Origin: Streptomyces sp. NBC_01723
GTDB taxonomy: Bacteria; Actinomycetota; Actinomycetes; Streptomycetales; Streptomycetaceae
Direction of reading: 5' to 3'
NCBI RefSeq assembly: GCF_036246005.1
Contig: NZ_CP109171.1
Coordinates: 3,212,001-3,276,000, forward strand
DNA: 64,000 nucleotides
A model generated the notes under the pieces. It was not told the DNA's origin, did not search any database, and was given only the letters and a program-made list of their open reading frames with translations. Positions 44,314 to 54,976 of the stretch are shown here, piece after piece. The first letter of the stretch is position 1, and each line of letters opens with the position of its first letter. The translations under genes were made by a program, and so were the position numbers.

Positions 44314-45630
44314 TCAGGCTCGGCCGGGCGCGCCCCACACGCGGGCCCGCAACGGCATCCCGGAGGCGCCCGAGGCGGGGGTCTTCACGGCGAGGACCTG
44401 GTTGACGCCGATGCGGTTGCGCTCGAAGGCGAGCGCGGAGGCGGCCATGTACAGCCGCCAGACGCGGGCGCGGCCGGGGCTGACCAGTTTCAGGGCCGCC
44501 GTCCACTCGGCCTCCAGGTCGGCGACCCAGCGGCGCAGGGTGAGCGCGTAGTGCTCGCGGATCGACTCCACGTCGCGCACCTCGAACCCGGCCCGCTCCA
44601 GCTGGGTGACGGTGGTGCCGACGGGGGCGAGTTCGCCGTCCGGGAAGACGTAGGCGTCGATGAACTCGTCGACCTGGTAGGCGGACTCGTCCCGCTGGGG
44701 GCGGCGGGCGATCTGGTGGTTCAGCAGCCGTCCACCGGGCTTGAGGAGCCGGTGCAGGTCGGTGGCGTACTCCAGATAGCGCTCGGCGCCGACGTGCTCG
44801 GCCATGCCGATGGACGAGATGGCGTCGTACGGCCCGTCGGACACGTCCCGGTAGTCCTGGACGCGGATCTCCACCCGGTCGGTGAGGCCCTCGTCGGCGA
44901 CGCGCTTGCGGGCGTAGGCGGCCTGTTCCTGGGAGAGCGTCACGCCGACGACGCTCACGCCGTGCTCGCGGGCCGCGTGGATCGCCATGGAGCCCCAGCC
45001 GCAGCCGACGTCGAGGAGGCGCTGACCGGGGCTCAGACCGAGCTTGCGGCTGACGAGTTCGAGCTTGTCGCGCTGGGCGTTCTCCAGAGTGCCGCCCTCG
45101 GCCGGAAGGGCCGGCCAGTAGGCGCAGGAGTACACCATGGACGGGCCGAGGACGAGTTCGTAGAAGTCGTTGCCCACGTCGTAGTGGTGGCTGACGGCCC
45201 GTCTGTCGCTGCGCCTGGTGTGCAGGTGGCCGCGGGCCCGGCGGATCTCCTCCGGCGGCGGTGCGGGCGGCAGCGGCGGCCCGCCGAGCCGCACCAGTCC
45301 GCGTACGGCGGCCCGGACCTCGGGGTCGCGCAGCGCCTCGGCCAGGCCCCGGGCGTCCTCTCCGCGCTCCCAGACGAGTCCGGCCATCGCTTCGAGGACG
45401 GTGTAGAGGTCTCCGTCGACGTCGAGGTCGCCGGCCACCCAGGCACGGGCCAGGCCGAGTTCGCCCGGTTTGAACAGCAGGCGGCGCAGGGCCCTGCGGT
45501 TGCGGACGACGAGGGTCGGCGCACCCGGCGGGCCCGCCTCGGAACCGTCCCAGGCGCGGATGCGCACCCGGAGAGGTGCTCCCAGCAACTGTTCGAAGAG
45601 GTCCTGCAGCCGCAGCGCGGCGTCAGCCAT
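44314..45630 (-). CDS. Cyclopropane-fatty-acyl-phospholipid synthase-like methyltransferase
   Basis: A 438-residue SAM-dependent enzyme of the CFA/mycolic acid methyltransferase family. Residues 1-150 form a substrate-binding N-terminal domain. LLDVGCGWGSMAIHAA near residue 205 is the SAM site, followed by GVTLSQEQAAYARKR and SIGMAEHVG with the bicarbonate-binding region. It methylates an unsaturated lipid acyl chain at the membrane. CGGAGG precedes the ATG at 45630. It follows the exporter convergently, as in the bldA-ndh neighbourhood I recall from S. coelicolor. Confidence 0.92.
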   Translation of the reverse strand: MADAALRLQDLFEQLLGAPLRVRIRAWDGSEAGPPGAPTLVVRNRRALRRLLFKPGELGLARAWVAGDLDVDGDLYTVLEAMAGLVWERGEDARGLAEALRDPEVRAAVRGLVRLGGPPLPPAPPPEEIRRARGHLHTRRSDRRAVSHHYDVGNDFYELVLGPSMVYSCAYWPALPAEGGTLENAQRDKLELVSRKLGLSPGQRLLDVGCGWGSMAIHAAREHGVSVVGVTLSQEQAAYARKRVADEGLTDRVEIRVQDYRDVSDGPYDAISSIGMAEHVGAERYLEYATDLHRLLKPGGRLLNHQIARRPQRDESAYQVDEFIDAYVFPDGELAPVGTTVTQLERAGFEVRDVESIREHYALTLRRWVADLEAEWTAALKLVSPGRARVWRLYMAASALAFERNRIGVNQVLAVKTPASGASGMPLRARVWGAPGRA

Positions 45631-45773
45631 GGCGTACCTCCGTGACGTGCGATCCCGGAATGTCCAACACCACGTAAACACCTGGGAGCCCGCCGCACAG
45701 TCCCCGGCACGCGTTACGACTCGGCAAAATACTTGTACACACCATCGGAATCGTCGCCCCGCCGGAGCAACGC

Positions 45774-45813
45774 GAAGGGGCCGCCCGCACCACGGATGGC
45801 GGGCGGCCCCTTC
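45774..45813. terminator. Intrinsic terminator downstream of ndh
   Basis: A perfect 15-bp stem (45774-45788 / 45799-45813) with a 10-base loop, 40 bases past the ndh stop on minus. Confidence 0.88.
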
Positions 45814-45852
45814 GGGGGTACCGCGGGTACTACCGACGCTCGGGAGCCGGGG

Positions 45853-47271
45853 TCAGGAGGCCTTGGCCTTCTCCTCGGCCTTCTCCGACGACGCGATCTT
45901 CTCGCCCTGGTCGGCGGCCTTCGGCGGCGCGACCGGGGCCGGCTTGGCGGCCTCGTAGAACTCCTCGCGCGGAGTCTCCATCGCACCGAGGGAGACGACC
46001 TCGCGCTTGAGGAACATGCCGAGGGTCCAGTCCGCGAAGACGCGGATCTTCCGGTTGAACGTCGGCATCGCCATGCCGTGGTAGCCACGGTGCATGTACC
46101 AGGCGAGACGGCCCTTGAGCTTGATCTTCATCTTGCCCATGACGATCATCGCGACGCCCTTGTGCAGGCCGAGGCCCGCCACCGCGCCCTTGTTGGCGTG
46201 GCTGTACTCCTTCTGCGGGAAGCCCCGCATGCCGGAGATCACGTTGTCGCCGAGGACCTTGGCCTGGCGCAGCGCGTGCTGGGCGTTCGGCGGGCACCAG
46301 GCGTTCTCGTTGCCCGCCTTGCGTCCGACGAGGTCCGGCACCTGGGCGTTGTCGCCCGCGGCCCAGATGTAGTCGGTGCCCTTGACCTGGAGGGTCGGCT
46401 CGCAGTCGACGTGACCGCGGGGACCCAGCGGCAGGCCGAAGCGGGAGAGCGCCGGGTTGGGCTTGACGCCGGCCGTCCACACGATGGTGTTGGAGTCGAC
46501 CTCCAGCCCGTTCTTCAGCACCACGTGGCCGTCGACGCAGGAGTCCATGGAGGTGGACAGGTAGACCTCGACGCCGCGGCCCTCGAGGTGCTCCTTGCCG
46601 TACTGGCCGAGCTTGGGACCGACCTCGGGGAGGATCTTGTCGGCGGCGTCGACGAGGACGAAGCGCATGTCCTCGCGGGAGACGTTGGTGTAGTACTTGG
46701 CCGCGTCGCGGGCCATGTCCTCGACCTCACCGATGGTCTCCGCGCCGGCGAACCCGCCGCCGATGAAGACGAAGGTGAGCGCCTTGCGGCGGATCTCCTC
46801 GTCGGTGGTGGAGTCGGCCTTGTCGAGCTGCTCCAGGACGTGGTTGCGCAGGCCGATGGACTCCTCGATGCCCTTCATGCCGATGCCCTGCTCGGCGAGG
46901 CCGGGGATCGGGAAGGTGCGGGAGACCGCGCCCATCGCGATGACCAGGTAGTCGAAGGGCAGCTCGTACGCCTCGCCCACCAGCGGGGCGATCGTGGCGA
47001 CCTTGCGGTCCTGGTCGATGGTGGTGACCCGGCCGGTGAGGACCTCCGCCTTGGGGAGCACGCGCCTGAGGGGGACGACGACGTGTCGGGGGGAGATGCT
47101 GCCGGCGGCGGCTTCGGGGAGGAAGGGCTGGTAGGTCATGTACGACCGCGGGTCGACGACGGTGACGGTCGCCTCGCCGTAACGCATCTTCTTCTGGATG
47201 CGTCGAGCTGCGTACAGGCCTACGTACCCACCGCCTACTACGAGGATCCTGGGACGCTCCGTGGTGCTCAT
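45853..47271 (-). CDS. ndh: Type II NADH dehydrogenase
   Basis: A 472-residue single-subunit NADH:menaquinone oxidoreductase. VVGGGYVGLYAARRI near residue 12 binds FAD, FIGGGFAGAETIGE near residue 165 binds NADH, and GDNAQVPD near residue 305 is the second FAD contact. An amphipathic C-terminal segment (MKIKLKGRLAWYMHRG, then GMFLKRE) should hold it on the inner face of the membrane, with an Ala/Lys/Glu-rich tail. It feeds electrons to the quinone pool without proton pumping. Two Rex-type sites 230-325 bases upstream suggest redox (NADH/NAD+) control. Confidence 0.95.
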   Translation of the reverse strand: MSTTERPRILVVGGGYVGLYAARRIQKKMRYGEATVTVVDPRSYMTYQPFLPEAAAGSISPRHVVVPLRRVLPKAEVLTGRVTTIDQDRKVATIAPLVGEAYELPFDYLVIAMGAVSRTFPIPGLAEQGIGMKGIEESIGLRNHVLEQLDKADSTTDEEIRRKALTFVFIGGGFAGAETIGEVEDMARDAAKYYTNVSREDMRFVLVDAADKILPEVGPKLGQYGKEHLEGRGVEVYLSTSMDSCVDGHVVLKNGLEVDSNTIVWTAGVKPNPALSRFGLPLGPRGHVDCEPTLQVKGTDYIWAAGDNAQVPDLVGRKAGNENAWCPPNAQHALRQAKVLGDNVISGMRGFPQKEYSHANKGAVAGLGLHKGVAMIVMGKMKIKLKGRLAWYMHRGYHGMAMPTFNRKIRVFADWTLGMFLKREVVSLGAMETPREEFYEAAKPAPVAPPKAADQGEKIASSEKAEEKAKAS

Positions 47272-47499
47272 GCCATCGAGTATCCACCCGCCCCAGGGGG
47301 GTCGTTCGTGCGCCCCTTCACAAGCTCATGTTAGGTCTGTGTTACCATCCGCCACTCACGTGACGGAGATCATGGTGAGGAGAGGAACCGGACCCCCTCA
47401 CACCCCGTTGTCAATGCCGCGTGAGCTGCCCCTCCGTGCCGCCGGGGACGGTGGACCACCCCCTCGCGACCCCTCTTCGAGGCACCCTCCGAGCACCGT

Positions 47500-47515
47500 C
47501 CTGAACACGTTCAAA
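47500..47515 (-). promoter_or_regulatory. Second Rex-operator-like site upstream of ndh
   Basis: CCTGAACACGTTCAAA matches the Rex operator pattern TGTGAA-N4-TTCACA at the symmetric core and agrees at 9 of the 12 fixed positions. It is 65 bases from a better site at 47580. Confidence 0.45.
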
Positions 47516-47579
47516 GGGCAGTTGAAGCCCCAAAAGGGTCAGCGACCGCGCTTTCGTCGTCCGACAGGGCCCAATTCCT

Positions 47580-47595
47580 TGTGAAGAACTTCACG
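47580..47595 (-). promoter_or_regulatory. Rex operator (ROP)-like site upstream of ndh
   Basis: TGTGAAGAACTTCACG fits the Rex consensus TGTGAA-N4-TTCACA at 11 of 12 fixed positions. Rex is the NADH/NAD+-sensing repressor of Streptomyces respiratory genes. It lies in the 511-base gap (47272-47782) between ndh and ppx. Apart from the two sites and the inverted-repeat element at 47691, that gap shows no gene. Confidence 0.65.
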
Positions 47596-47690
47596 AACTT
47601 TCCGGACGGGACGTCACCGGGAGGCCCGTGAGGCCCCCCGGCAGCCGCTCAATCGTCGTCCGTCCTGCTCAGACCGGCACCCCGCGGGCC

Positions 47691-47784
47691 AGGGCCTGTC
47701 GTTTGGATCATGCCGGCGTCGCGGGGCTCGGGTGAGTCAAAGGCGCAGTCTCTGTCAGCCGGCCTGACCCAAACGACAGGCCCT
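47691..47784. mobile_element. 94-bp MITE-like element with 16-bp terminal inverted repeats
   Basis: AGGGCCTGTCGTTTGG (47691-47706) and its exact reverse complement (47769-47784) bound a 62-base centre. I recall this terminal sequence from many Streptomyces intergenic regions. The element is too small to encode a transposase, so it would move in trans. The right end is followed by A, making TA there, while the left flank is C, so no clean target duplication remains. The ppx stop codon uses the right terminus. Confidence 0.7.
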
Positions 47785-48724
47785 ACGCGACCGACCACGC
47801 GATGCCGTCGAGGATGTCGTGTTCGCTCACGACGACCTCCTCCGCACCGGTCCGCTCCATGATCGAGAGCAGCACCAGCGCGCCCGCCCCGATCACGTCG
47901 ACGCGGCCCGGGTGCATGGAGGGGACGGCCGCCCGCTCGGCGTGCGTGGAGCGCAGCAGCCAGTCGGTGATCTCCCGGACCCGGTCCCGGGAGACCCGGG
48001 AGTGGTGGATGGCGGCCGAGTCGTACGCCGGCAGCTCCTGCGCGATGGCGGACACCGTCGTCACCGACCCGGCCAGCCCGACCAGCGTGCGCGCCTCGCG
48101 CAGCGGCACCGTCTCCTCGGCGAGGTCGAGGGCCGCCTCGATGTCGGCCCGCATCGCCGCGACCTGCTCGGCGGTGGGCGGGTCGGTCACCACGCCCTCG
48201 CGCACCAGGTGCCGCTCGGTCATCCGCACACAGCCGACGTCCACCGAGCGGGCGGCGCGCACATGGTCGTCGCCCACCACGAACTCGGTGGAGCCGCCGC
48301 CGATGTCGACGACCAGGTAGGGCCGGTCGAGGTCGTCGCGCCCCGCCAGCTCCCGGGTCGCCCCGGTGAAGGAGAACTCCGCCTCCTGGTCGCCGGAGAT
48401 GACCTCCGGCTCCACACCGAGGATGTCCAGCACCCCGCGCACGAAGTCGTCGCGGTTCTCCGCGTCCCGGGAGGCGGAGGTCGCCACGAAGCGCACCCGC
48501 TCGGCGCCGTGCTCCTTGATCACCTCGGCGTACTCGCGGCACGCGGCGAAGGTCCGCTCCAGCGCCTCCGGCGCCAGCCGCCCGGTGCGGTCGACGCCCT
48601 GGCCGAGCCGCACGATGGTCATGCGGCGGTCCAGGTCGGTCAGCTCACCGGTGGCCGGGTCGGCGTCCGCGACGAGCAGCCGGATCGAGTTCGTACCGCA
48701 GTCGACGGCGGCGACACGGGTCAC
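47783..48724 (-). CDS. ppx: Ppx/GppA-family phosphatase
   Basis: A 313-residue exopolyphosphatase/pppGpp phosphohydrolase of the short actinobacterial type. VAAVDCGTNSIRLLVAD near residue 4 is the ATP-fold phosphate-1 motif, VDIGGGSTEFVV near residue 146 the phosphate-2 motif, and GLAGSVTTVSA a further glycine loop. It lacks the C-terminal HD domain of E. coli Ppx. The GTG start overlaps the DUF501 stop (GTGA). The TAG stop lies on the terminal inverted repeat of a MITE-like element, so the insertion supplied or preserved the end of the gene. Confidence 0.92.
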   Translation of the reverse strand: MTRVAAVDCGTNSIRLLVADADPATGELTDLDRRMTIVRLGQGVDRTGRLAPEALERTFAACREYAEVIKEHGAERVRFVATSASRDAENRDDFVRGVLDILGVEPEVISGDQEAEFSFTGATRELAGRDDLDRPYLVVDIGGGSTEFVVGDDHVRAARSVDVGCVRMTERHLVREGVVTDPPTAEQVAAMRADIEAALDLAEETVPLREARTLVGLAGSVTTVSAIAQELPAYDSAAIHHSRVSRDRVREITDWLLRSTHAERAAVPSMHPGRVDVIGAGALVLLSIMERTGAEEVVVSEHDILDGIAWSVA

Positions 48725-49272
48725 TGGGCGTCCTCCTGGTCGGCGGGGCCGGCGGGGTCGGCGGGCGTCACGCACGGCCCCTTGCGCCACCACTCGGGCA
48801 GCAGCGCGATCGCCTCGTCGCCCAGCGGATTGACGCCGGGTCCGGCCGCCAGCGAGTGGGCGACCAGCACGTGCAGGCACTTGACCCGGTCCGGCATGCC
48901 GCCCGCGCTCGGGAAACCGGTCAGCTCCTCGATCTCGTCGCGGCGCCGGATGTAGTCCTCGTGCGCCGCGCGGTAGGCGTCGGCCAGCTCCGGGTCGGCG
49001 GCGAGGCGCTCGGTCATCTCCTTCATCACGCCGTTCGCCTCCAGCGTGCCGATGGCGGAGGCCGCCTTCGGGCACGTCAGGTAGTACAGCGTCGGGAAGG
49101 GGGTGCCGTCGGGCAGCCGCGGTGCCGTCTCCACGACGTCCGGCTGTCCGCAGGGGCAGCGGTGCGCGATGGCGCGCAGGCCGCGCGGAGGACGGCCGAG
49201 CTGCTGCTTGAAGGCCAGCACGTCCGCGTCGGTGGGCTCGGTGCGCGGCGTGGTCGGCGGGGGAGTCTGCAT
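48721..49272 (-). CDS. DUF501 family protein
   Basis: A 183-residue protein with a Thr/Pro-rich start then CPCGQPDVVETAPRLPDGTPFPTLYYLTCP, a possible metal site with three cysteines, and GGMPDRVKCLHVLVAHSLAAGPGVNP, the DUF501 core. It has no known function but is conserved between divIC and ppx in actinobacteria. I chose the ATG at 49272; a start at 49359 would overlap divIC. It overlaps ppx at its end. Confidence 0.88.
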   Translation of the reverse strand: MQTPPPTTPRTEPTDADVLAFKQQLGRPPRGLRAIAHRCPCGQPDVVETAPRLPDGTPFPTLYYLTCPKAASAIGTLEANGVMKEMTERLAADPELADAYRAAHEDYIRRRDEIEELTGFPSAGGMPDRVKCLHVLVAHSLAAGPGVNPLGDEAIALLPEWWRKGPCVTPADPAGPADQEDAQ

Positions 49273-49321
49273 GACTGTCTTCTGCTGGTCTTCCTGTTGA
49301 GTCAGTGCCGGCGCGGTCGGT

Positions 49322-49804
49322 TCACGGCCGGCGGGCGGCGGCGTCGGCCTTGTCGACACCGTCCCAGACGTTCCGGTACCAGGGGCGGTCGGCCCCGCCG
49401 GACTCGGCGCGGGCCTTCCTGGCGGCGTCCGGGTCGACGACGACGAACCCCGTCTCCCCCGGCATCACGTAGTGCAGCCGCAGCCGGACCTGCTGCTCGG
49501 CGTAGGCGTCGTCCTGCCAGCGCGCCTTGAGGTCGCGCAGCTCCTCGACCCGGTCCCGGGTCTCCTGCTGCTCCCGCCGCAGATCGGCGATCTCGGCGCG
49601 CTGGGCGACGTACTGCCGTATCGGATAGGCGAGCGCCACGACGAGGGAGCAGAGCACCATCGCGAGCAGCGCGGCCCGGCCGGTCAGCCGGGAGCGACGG
49701 GCCTGGCGCTTGGTCTGCGAGCGGTAGACCCGGGCCGCGGTCTGTTCCCCGATGATCCGGATCCTGGTCGCGGTGGAGAAACGGTCCCGGTCCTTCACCG
49801 CCAT
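49322..49804 (-). CDS. divIC: Septum formation initiator family protein (DivIC/FtsB)
   Basis: A 160-residue bitopic division protein. A basic cytosolic N-terminus (residues 1-43) precedes one transmembrane helix (about 44-66, AALLAMVLCSLVVALAYPI). A coiled coil (about 70-100) and an extracytoplasmic domain with RLHYVMPGETGFVVVDPD follow. It partners DivIB and FtsL at the septum. GGGGACAGAC precedes the ATG. It sits directly downstream of eno on the same strand. Confidence 0.92.
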   Translation of the reverse strand: MAVKDRDRFSTATRIRIIGEQTAARVYRSQTKRQARRSRLTGRAALLAMVLCSLVVALAYPIRQYVAQRAEIADLRREQQETRDRVEELRDLKARWQDDAYAEQQVRLRLHYVMPGETGFVVVDPDAARKARAESGGADRPWYRNVWDGVDKADAAARRP

Positions 49805-49832
49805 GTCTGTCCCCGCTTCCCGTCCACACGTG

Positions 49833-49877
49833 CGTACGTCCCCGCACACGGTACGGGACCGAGTACGGGGACGTACG
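49833..49877 (-). terminator. Hairpin in the eno-divIC gap
   Basis: A 12-bp stem CGTACGTCCCCG / CGGGGACGTACG (49833-49844, 49866-49877) in the gap after eno. There is no U run, so partial read-through into divIC is likely. Confidence 0.6.
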
Positions 49878-49906
49878 TACGACGCCGCCTACGACGGCGG
49901 CGGCGC

Positions 49907-51265
<1,359 letters not shown>

Positions 51266-51372
51266 CTAACCGGCTCCGGGCGATCGGCCAGCCGATCGCC
51301 CACCCGCTGGACAGAACCGAGAGTAAATTGTTTCCGAACGGAACAAAGAGGGCTGGGCGACGGGCGCAAAAA

Positions 51373-51413
51373 TCCCGCCCCGGTGCGCACGGGGAACACG
51401 CACCGGGGCGGGA
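51373..51413 (-). terminator. Intrinsic terminator after rpfA
   Basis: A 15-bp perfect stem (51373-51387 / 51399-51413) with an 11-base loop, followed on minus by TTTTT. It is a classical rho-independent terminator. Confidence 0.93.
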
Positions 51414-51430
51414 ATCGCGACAGGAGCCGC

Positions 51431-52302
<872 letters not shown>

Positions 52303-52485
52303 CGACTGTTCCCGTACGGCCGCTGGCAGGATTCGGCGTTGCGGCTGTCGGGGCCCGCGGTGGCGAGCGGTCATGACCGTAGACACGCGCTCCGCGGATT
52401 TTCAAAGACGATCACGGCTTCTGAGACCTATCTCTCACGAGATCCAAAACGGACATAGAGTCTCTAACCGTGACGTGAACTCCCC

Positions 52486-53526
52486 CTACTTTTCGCCCGA
52501 TTCGCCCGTGACCGTGAGCGTCTGACCGGGCAGGATGCGGTCGGGGTCCTGGCCGACGACCCGCTCGTTGTCGGAGTAGAGCGCACGCCATCCGCCGTCG
52601 ACACCAAAGGAGTCGGCGATGGCCCAGAGATTGTCCCCGGAGCGGACGATGTACGAGCCGTCGTCGGCGTCGCCCGACCCTCCGTCACGCGAGGCGTGCC
52701 GGCCCGAGGTGCTGTCGGTGAGGCCCTTCCAGCGCCCGCCCTCGTCCGCACTGTCGCCGCGGTGCTTGCCCGAGCCGGACGAGCGGTCGGCGGCCTCCGG
52801 TTCGTCGGTGGCGCGGCGGTCACTTTCAGGCGATGTGCCCGTCTTGGCGGATTGATCCTTGCCGCCGGACGAGTCGTCAGAGGAATCCGACCCGGAGGAC
52901 GGAGAAGACGACGAAGGGGACGAAGCGGACGCGCCGGGAGTCGGCGCGGTCTCCTTCTCCGAACCCGACGGCGACGACGCGTCGGACGACTCGGATGATT
53001 CGGACGACTCGGGCGAGTCCGACGCCTTGGGCGAACCCGTCGGCTCGGGCGTCTTGGACCCGGCGGCCGATCCGGCGGGGTCGGGGGTGTCCGACGTCTT
53101 CGGGGCCTGCGAACCCTCCGACGCGCCGTCACCCGTCGGGGCGGTGGCGCCCGGGGGGTTGCCGAGACCCGCGAGCAGCCCGCAGGTCGGCCAGGCCGCG
53201 ATGCCCTGGTCCGCGTACAGCTTCTCGGCGATTCTTATCTGCTGGGAGCGACTGGCCTGGTCGGCGCTGGCCGCGTACTCCAGACCGCCGTACCGCTCCC
53301 ACGCCTCCTGGGGGAGCTGGAGGCCGCCGTAGTAGCCGTTGCCGACGTTCTGGCTCCAGGCGCCGCCGGTCTCGCACTCGGCGACCTGGTCCCAGTTCGC
53401 CCCGGCCGCGTGGGCGCCGGTGGCGCCGAGCAGCGGGATGGCGATGGCGGAGCCGGTCACTCCGGCGGCGACGACCAGTGCGGGAGCCTGGCGGGGGCGG
53501 CGGTGACGACCGTTCCCGGAGAGCAT
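52486..53526 (-). CDS. Second Rpf-domain protein with Ser-rich linker and LysM
   Basis: A 346-residue secreted protein. The signal peptide ends near residue 40 (GAHAAGAN). The Rpf domain has WDQVAECETGGAW and [15 protein letters not shown] low-complexity linker of about 150 residues, dominated by Ser, Asp, Glu, Gly and Pro (residues 130-285), leads to a C-terminal LysM (YIVRSGDNLWAIADSF...). It is adjacent to rpfA on the same strand and likely arose by duplication; it may be RpfC. Unlike rpfA, no ydaO riboswitch is visible ahead of it. The linker probably spans the cell wall. Confidence 0.93.
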   Translation of the reverse strand: MLSGNGRHRRPRQAPALVVAAGVTGSAIAIPLLGATGAHAAGANWDQVAECETGGAWSQNVGNGYYGGLQLPQEAWERYGGLEYAASADQASRSQQIRIAEKLYADQGIAAWPTCGLLAGLGNPPGATAPTGDGASEGSQAPKTSDTPDPAGSAAGSKTPEPTGSPKASDSPESSESSESSDASSPSGSEKETAPTPGASASSPSSSSPSSGSDSSDDSSGGKDQSAKTGTSPESDRRATDEPEAADRSSGSGKHRGDSADEGGRWKGLTDSTSGRHASRDGGSGDADDGSYIVRSGDNLWAIADSFGVDGGWRALYSDNERVVGQDPDRILPGQTLTVTGESGEK

Positions 53527-53668
53527 GCGACGACCTTTCACAGACGACGGGGACCGTGCGGCGGGTGATGCTCGTCGCCACACTGGTTCGTGAACGTATA
53601 GGCAGATGATCGCTTGTCACAAGTTCATGCCGCACAGATCACGTGAAGATCACAGAGTTGAGGGCGTG

Positions 53669-54976
53669 TCACGTTTGCCTTGACGACGCACCGTTGCCGA
53701 GTGCTGACGCGGACGGCGTGAACGAGACGGGCAAAGTGCGCAGACCCCGCATGATGAGCCCGCCGCGCCAGCGCAGTTCGCCCGGGTCGGCGGCGAGGCG
53801 CAGGTCGGGGAGGCGGGTGAGGAGCGTGGCGAGCGCGGTCTGCCCCTCCAGCCGGGCGAGCGGGGCGCCGAGGCAGTAGTGGATGCCGTGGCCGTACCCG
53901 AGGTGCTGGCTGTCGCGGCGGGCCAGGTCCAGGGTGTCCGGGTCGGCGAAGCGCTCCGGGTCCCGGTCGGCGGCGGCCAGGACGACGAGGACGGGATCGC
54001 CCGCCGCGATCTCCTGACCGCCGAAGGTGAGCGGCTCGGTGGCGAAGCGCCAGGTGGCCAGCTCCACCGGGCCGTCGTAGCGGAGCAGTTCCTCCACGCC
54101 GGTCTCCAGCAGGCCGCGTTCGCCGGCCGCGAGGGAGGACTGGAGGCGGGCGCGCTGCTCGGGGTGGGTGAGCAGGGCGTAGGTCCCGTTGCCCACCAGA
54201 TTGACCGTGGTCTCGAAACCCGCGAAGAGAAGGATGAAGGCCATCGCCGCGGCCTCGTTCTCCGTGAGGTGCTCGCCGTGGTCGGAGGCGCGGATGAGAC
54301 CCGAGATGAGGTCCTCGCCGGGGCCGGGCTCGGGCGGCAGCGCGGCGCGTTTGCGGTGGATGAGGTCGGCGAGGTAGCCCCGCATCTTCTTGACCGACCG
54401 CGCCACACCGCCGCGTGGGCCCCCTCCGTGACGGATCATCATGCCCGCCCAGTCCCGGAAGTCGTCCTGGTCCTCGCGGGGTACGCCGAGCAGGTCGCAG
54501 ATGGCGTAGATGGGCAGCGGGAAGGCGAAGTCGTGGATCAGGTCGGCGGAGCCGTCGGCCGCGAACCGGTCGATGAGGTCGTCGGCCAGCTCCTGCACCC
54601 GGGGTGCGAACTCGGCGACCCGGCGAGGGGTGAACGCCTTGCTGACCAGTCGGCGCAGCCGGGTGTGGTCCGGCGGGTCGATGTTCAGCAGATGGGTCAT
54701 CAGCTCGGCCTTCCGCTCCCCCGGAATGCCCGTCTTGCCCTTGGCGTGCGCGGGCTCGTCGTGGTGGGCCGGGTTCTTGGACAGCCGGGGGTCGGCGAGG
54801 GCCTGCTTGGCATCGGCGTACCGGGTGACCAGCCAGGCCTCCACGCCGCTGGGCAGCCGTGTGCGGTGCACGGGGGCGTGTTCGCGCAGCCAGGCGTAGG
54901 CGGGGTAGGGGTCGCTGGCGAACTCCCAGGTGAACAGCTCGGGGGCGGGTCCGGCGGGCTGCGGGCGCGGGGTCAC
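53669..54976 (-). CDS. Cytochrome P450 (CYP107-like)
   Basis: A 435-residue soluble bacterial P450. LLFAGFETTVNL near residue 255 is the I-helix with the oxygen-activating AGxxT pattern, EELLRYDGP carries ExxR, and GYGHGIHYCLGAPLAR near residue 365 binds heme through Cys. The GTG start overlaps the mazG stop. The S. coelicolor P450 at this position is, from memory, CYP107U1, linked to sporulation. It needs ferredoxin partners encoded elsewhere. The substrate is unknown. Confidence 0.95.
   Translation of the reverse strand: MTPRPQPAGPAPELFTWEFASDPYPAYAWLREHAPVHRTRLPSGVEAWLVTRYADAKQALADPRLSKNPAHHDEPAHAKGKTGIPGERKAELMTHLLNIDPPDHTRLRRLVSKAFTPRRVAEFAPRVQELADDLIDRFAADGSADLIHDFAFPLPIYAICDLLGVPREDQDDFRDWAGMMIRHGGGPRGGVARSVKKMRGYLADLIHRKRAALPPEPGPGEDLISGLIRASDHGEHLTENEAAAMAFILLFAGFETTVNLVGNGTYALLTHPEQRARLQSSLAAGERGLLETGVEELLRYDGPVELATWRFATEPLTFGGQEIAAGDPVLVVLAAADRDPERFADPDTLDLARRDSQHLGYGHGIHYCLGAPLARLEGQTALATLLTRLPDLRLAADPGELRWRGGLIMRGLRTLPVSFTPSASALGNGASSRQT

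Noticed and set aside
40808..44506. 1232-codon open frame on minus across the ABC exporter
   Set aside because: No family features and Arg/Gly/His-rich composition; the plus strand has clear ATPase and FtsX domains.
52860..53110. Short repeats encoding Ser/Asp/Glu runs in the second Rpf gene, considered as a CRISPR or tandem repeat array
   Set aside because: Irregular units without spacers; explained as a low-complexity linker in a secreted protein.
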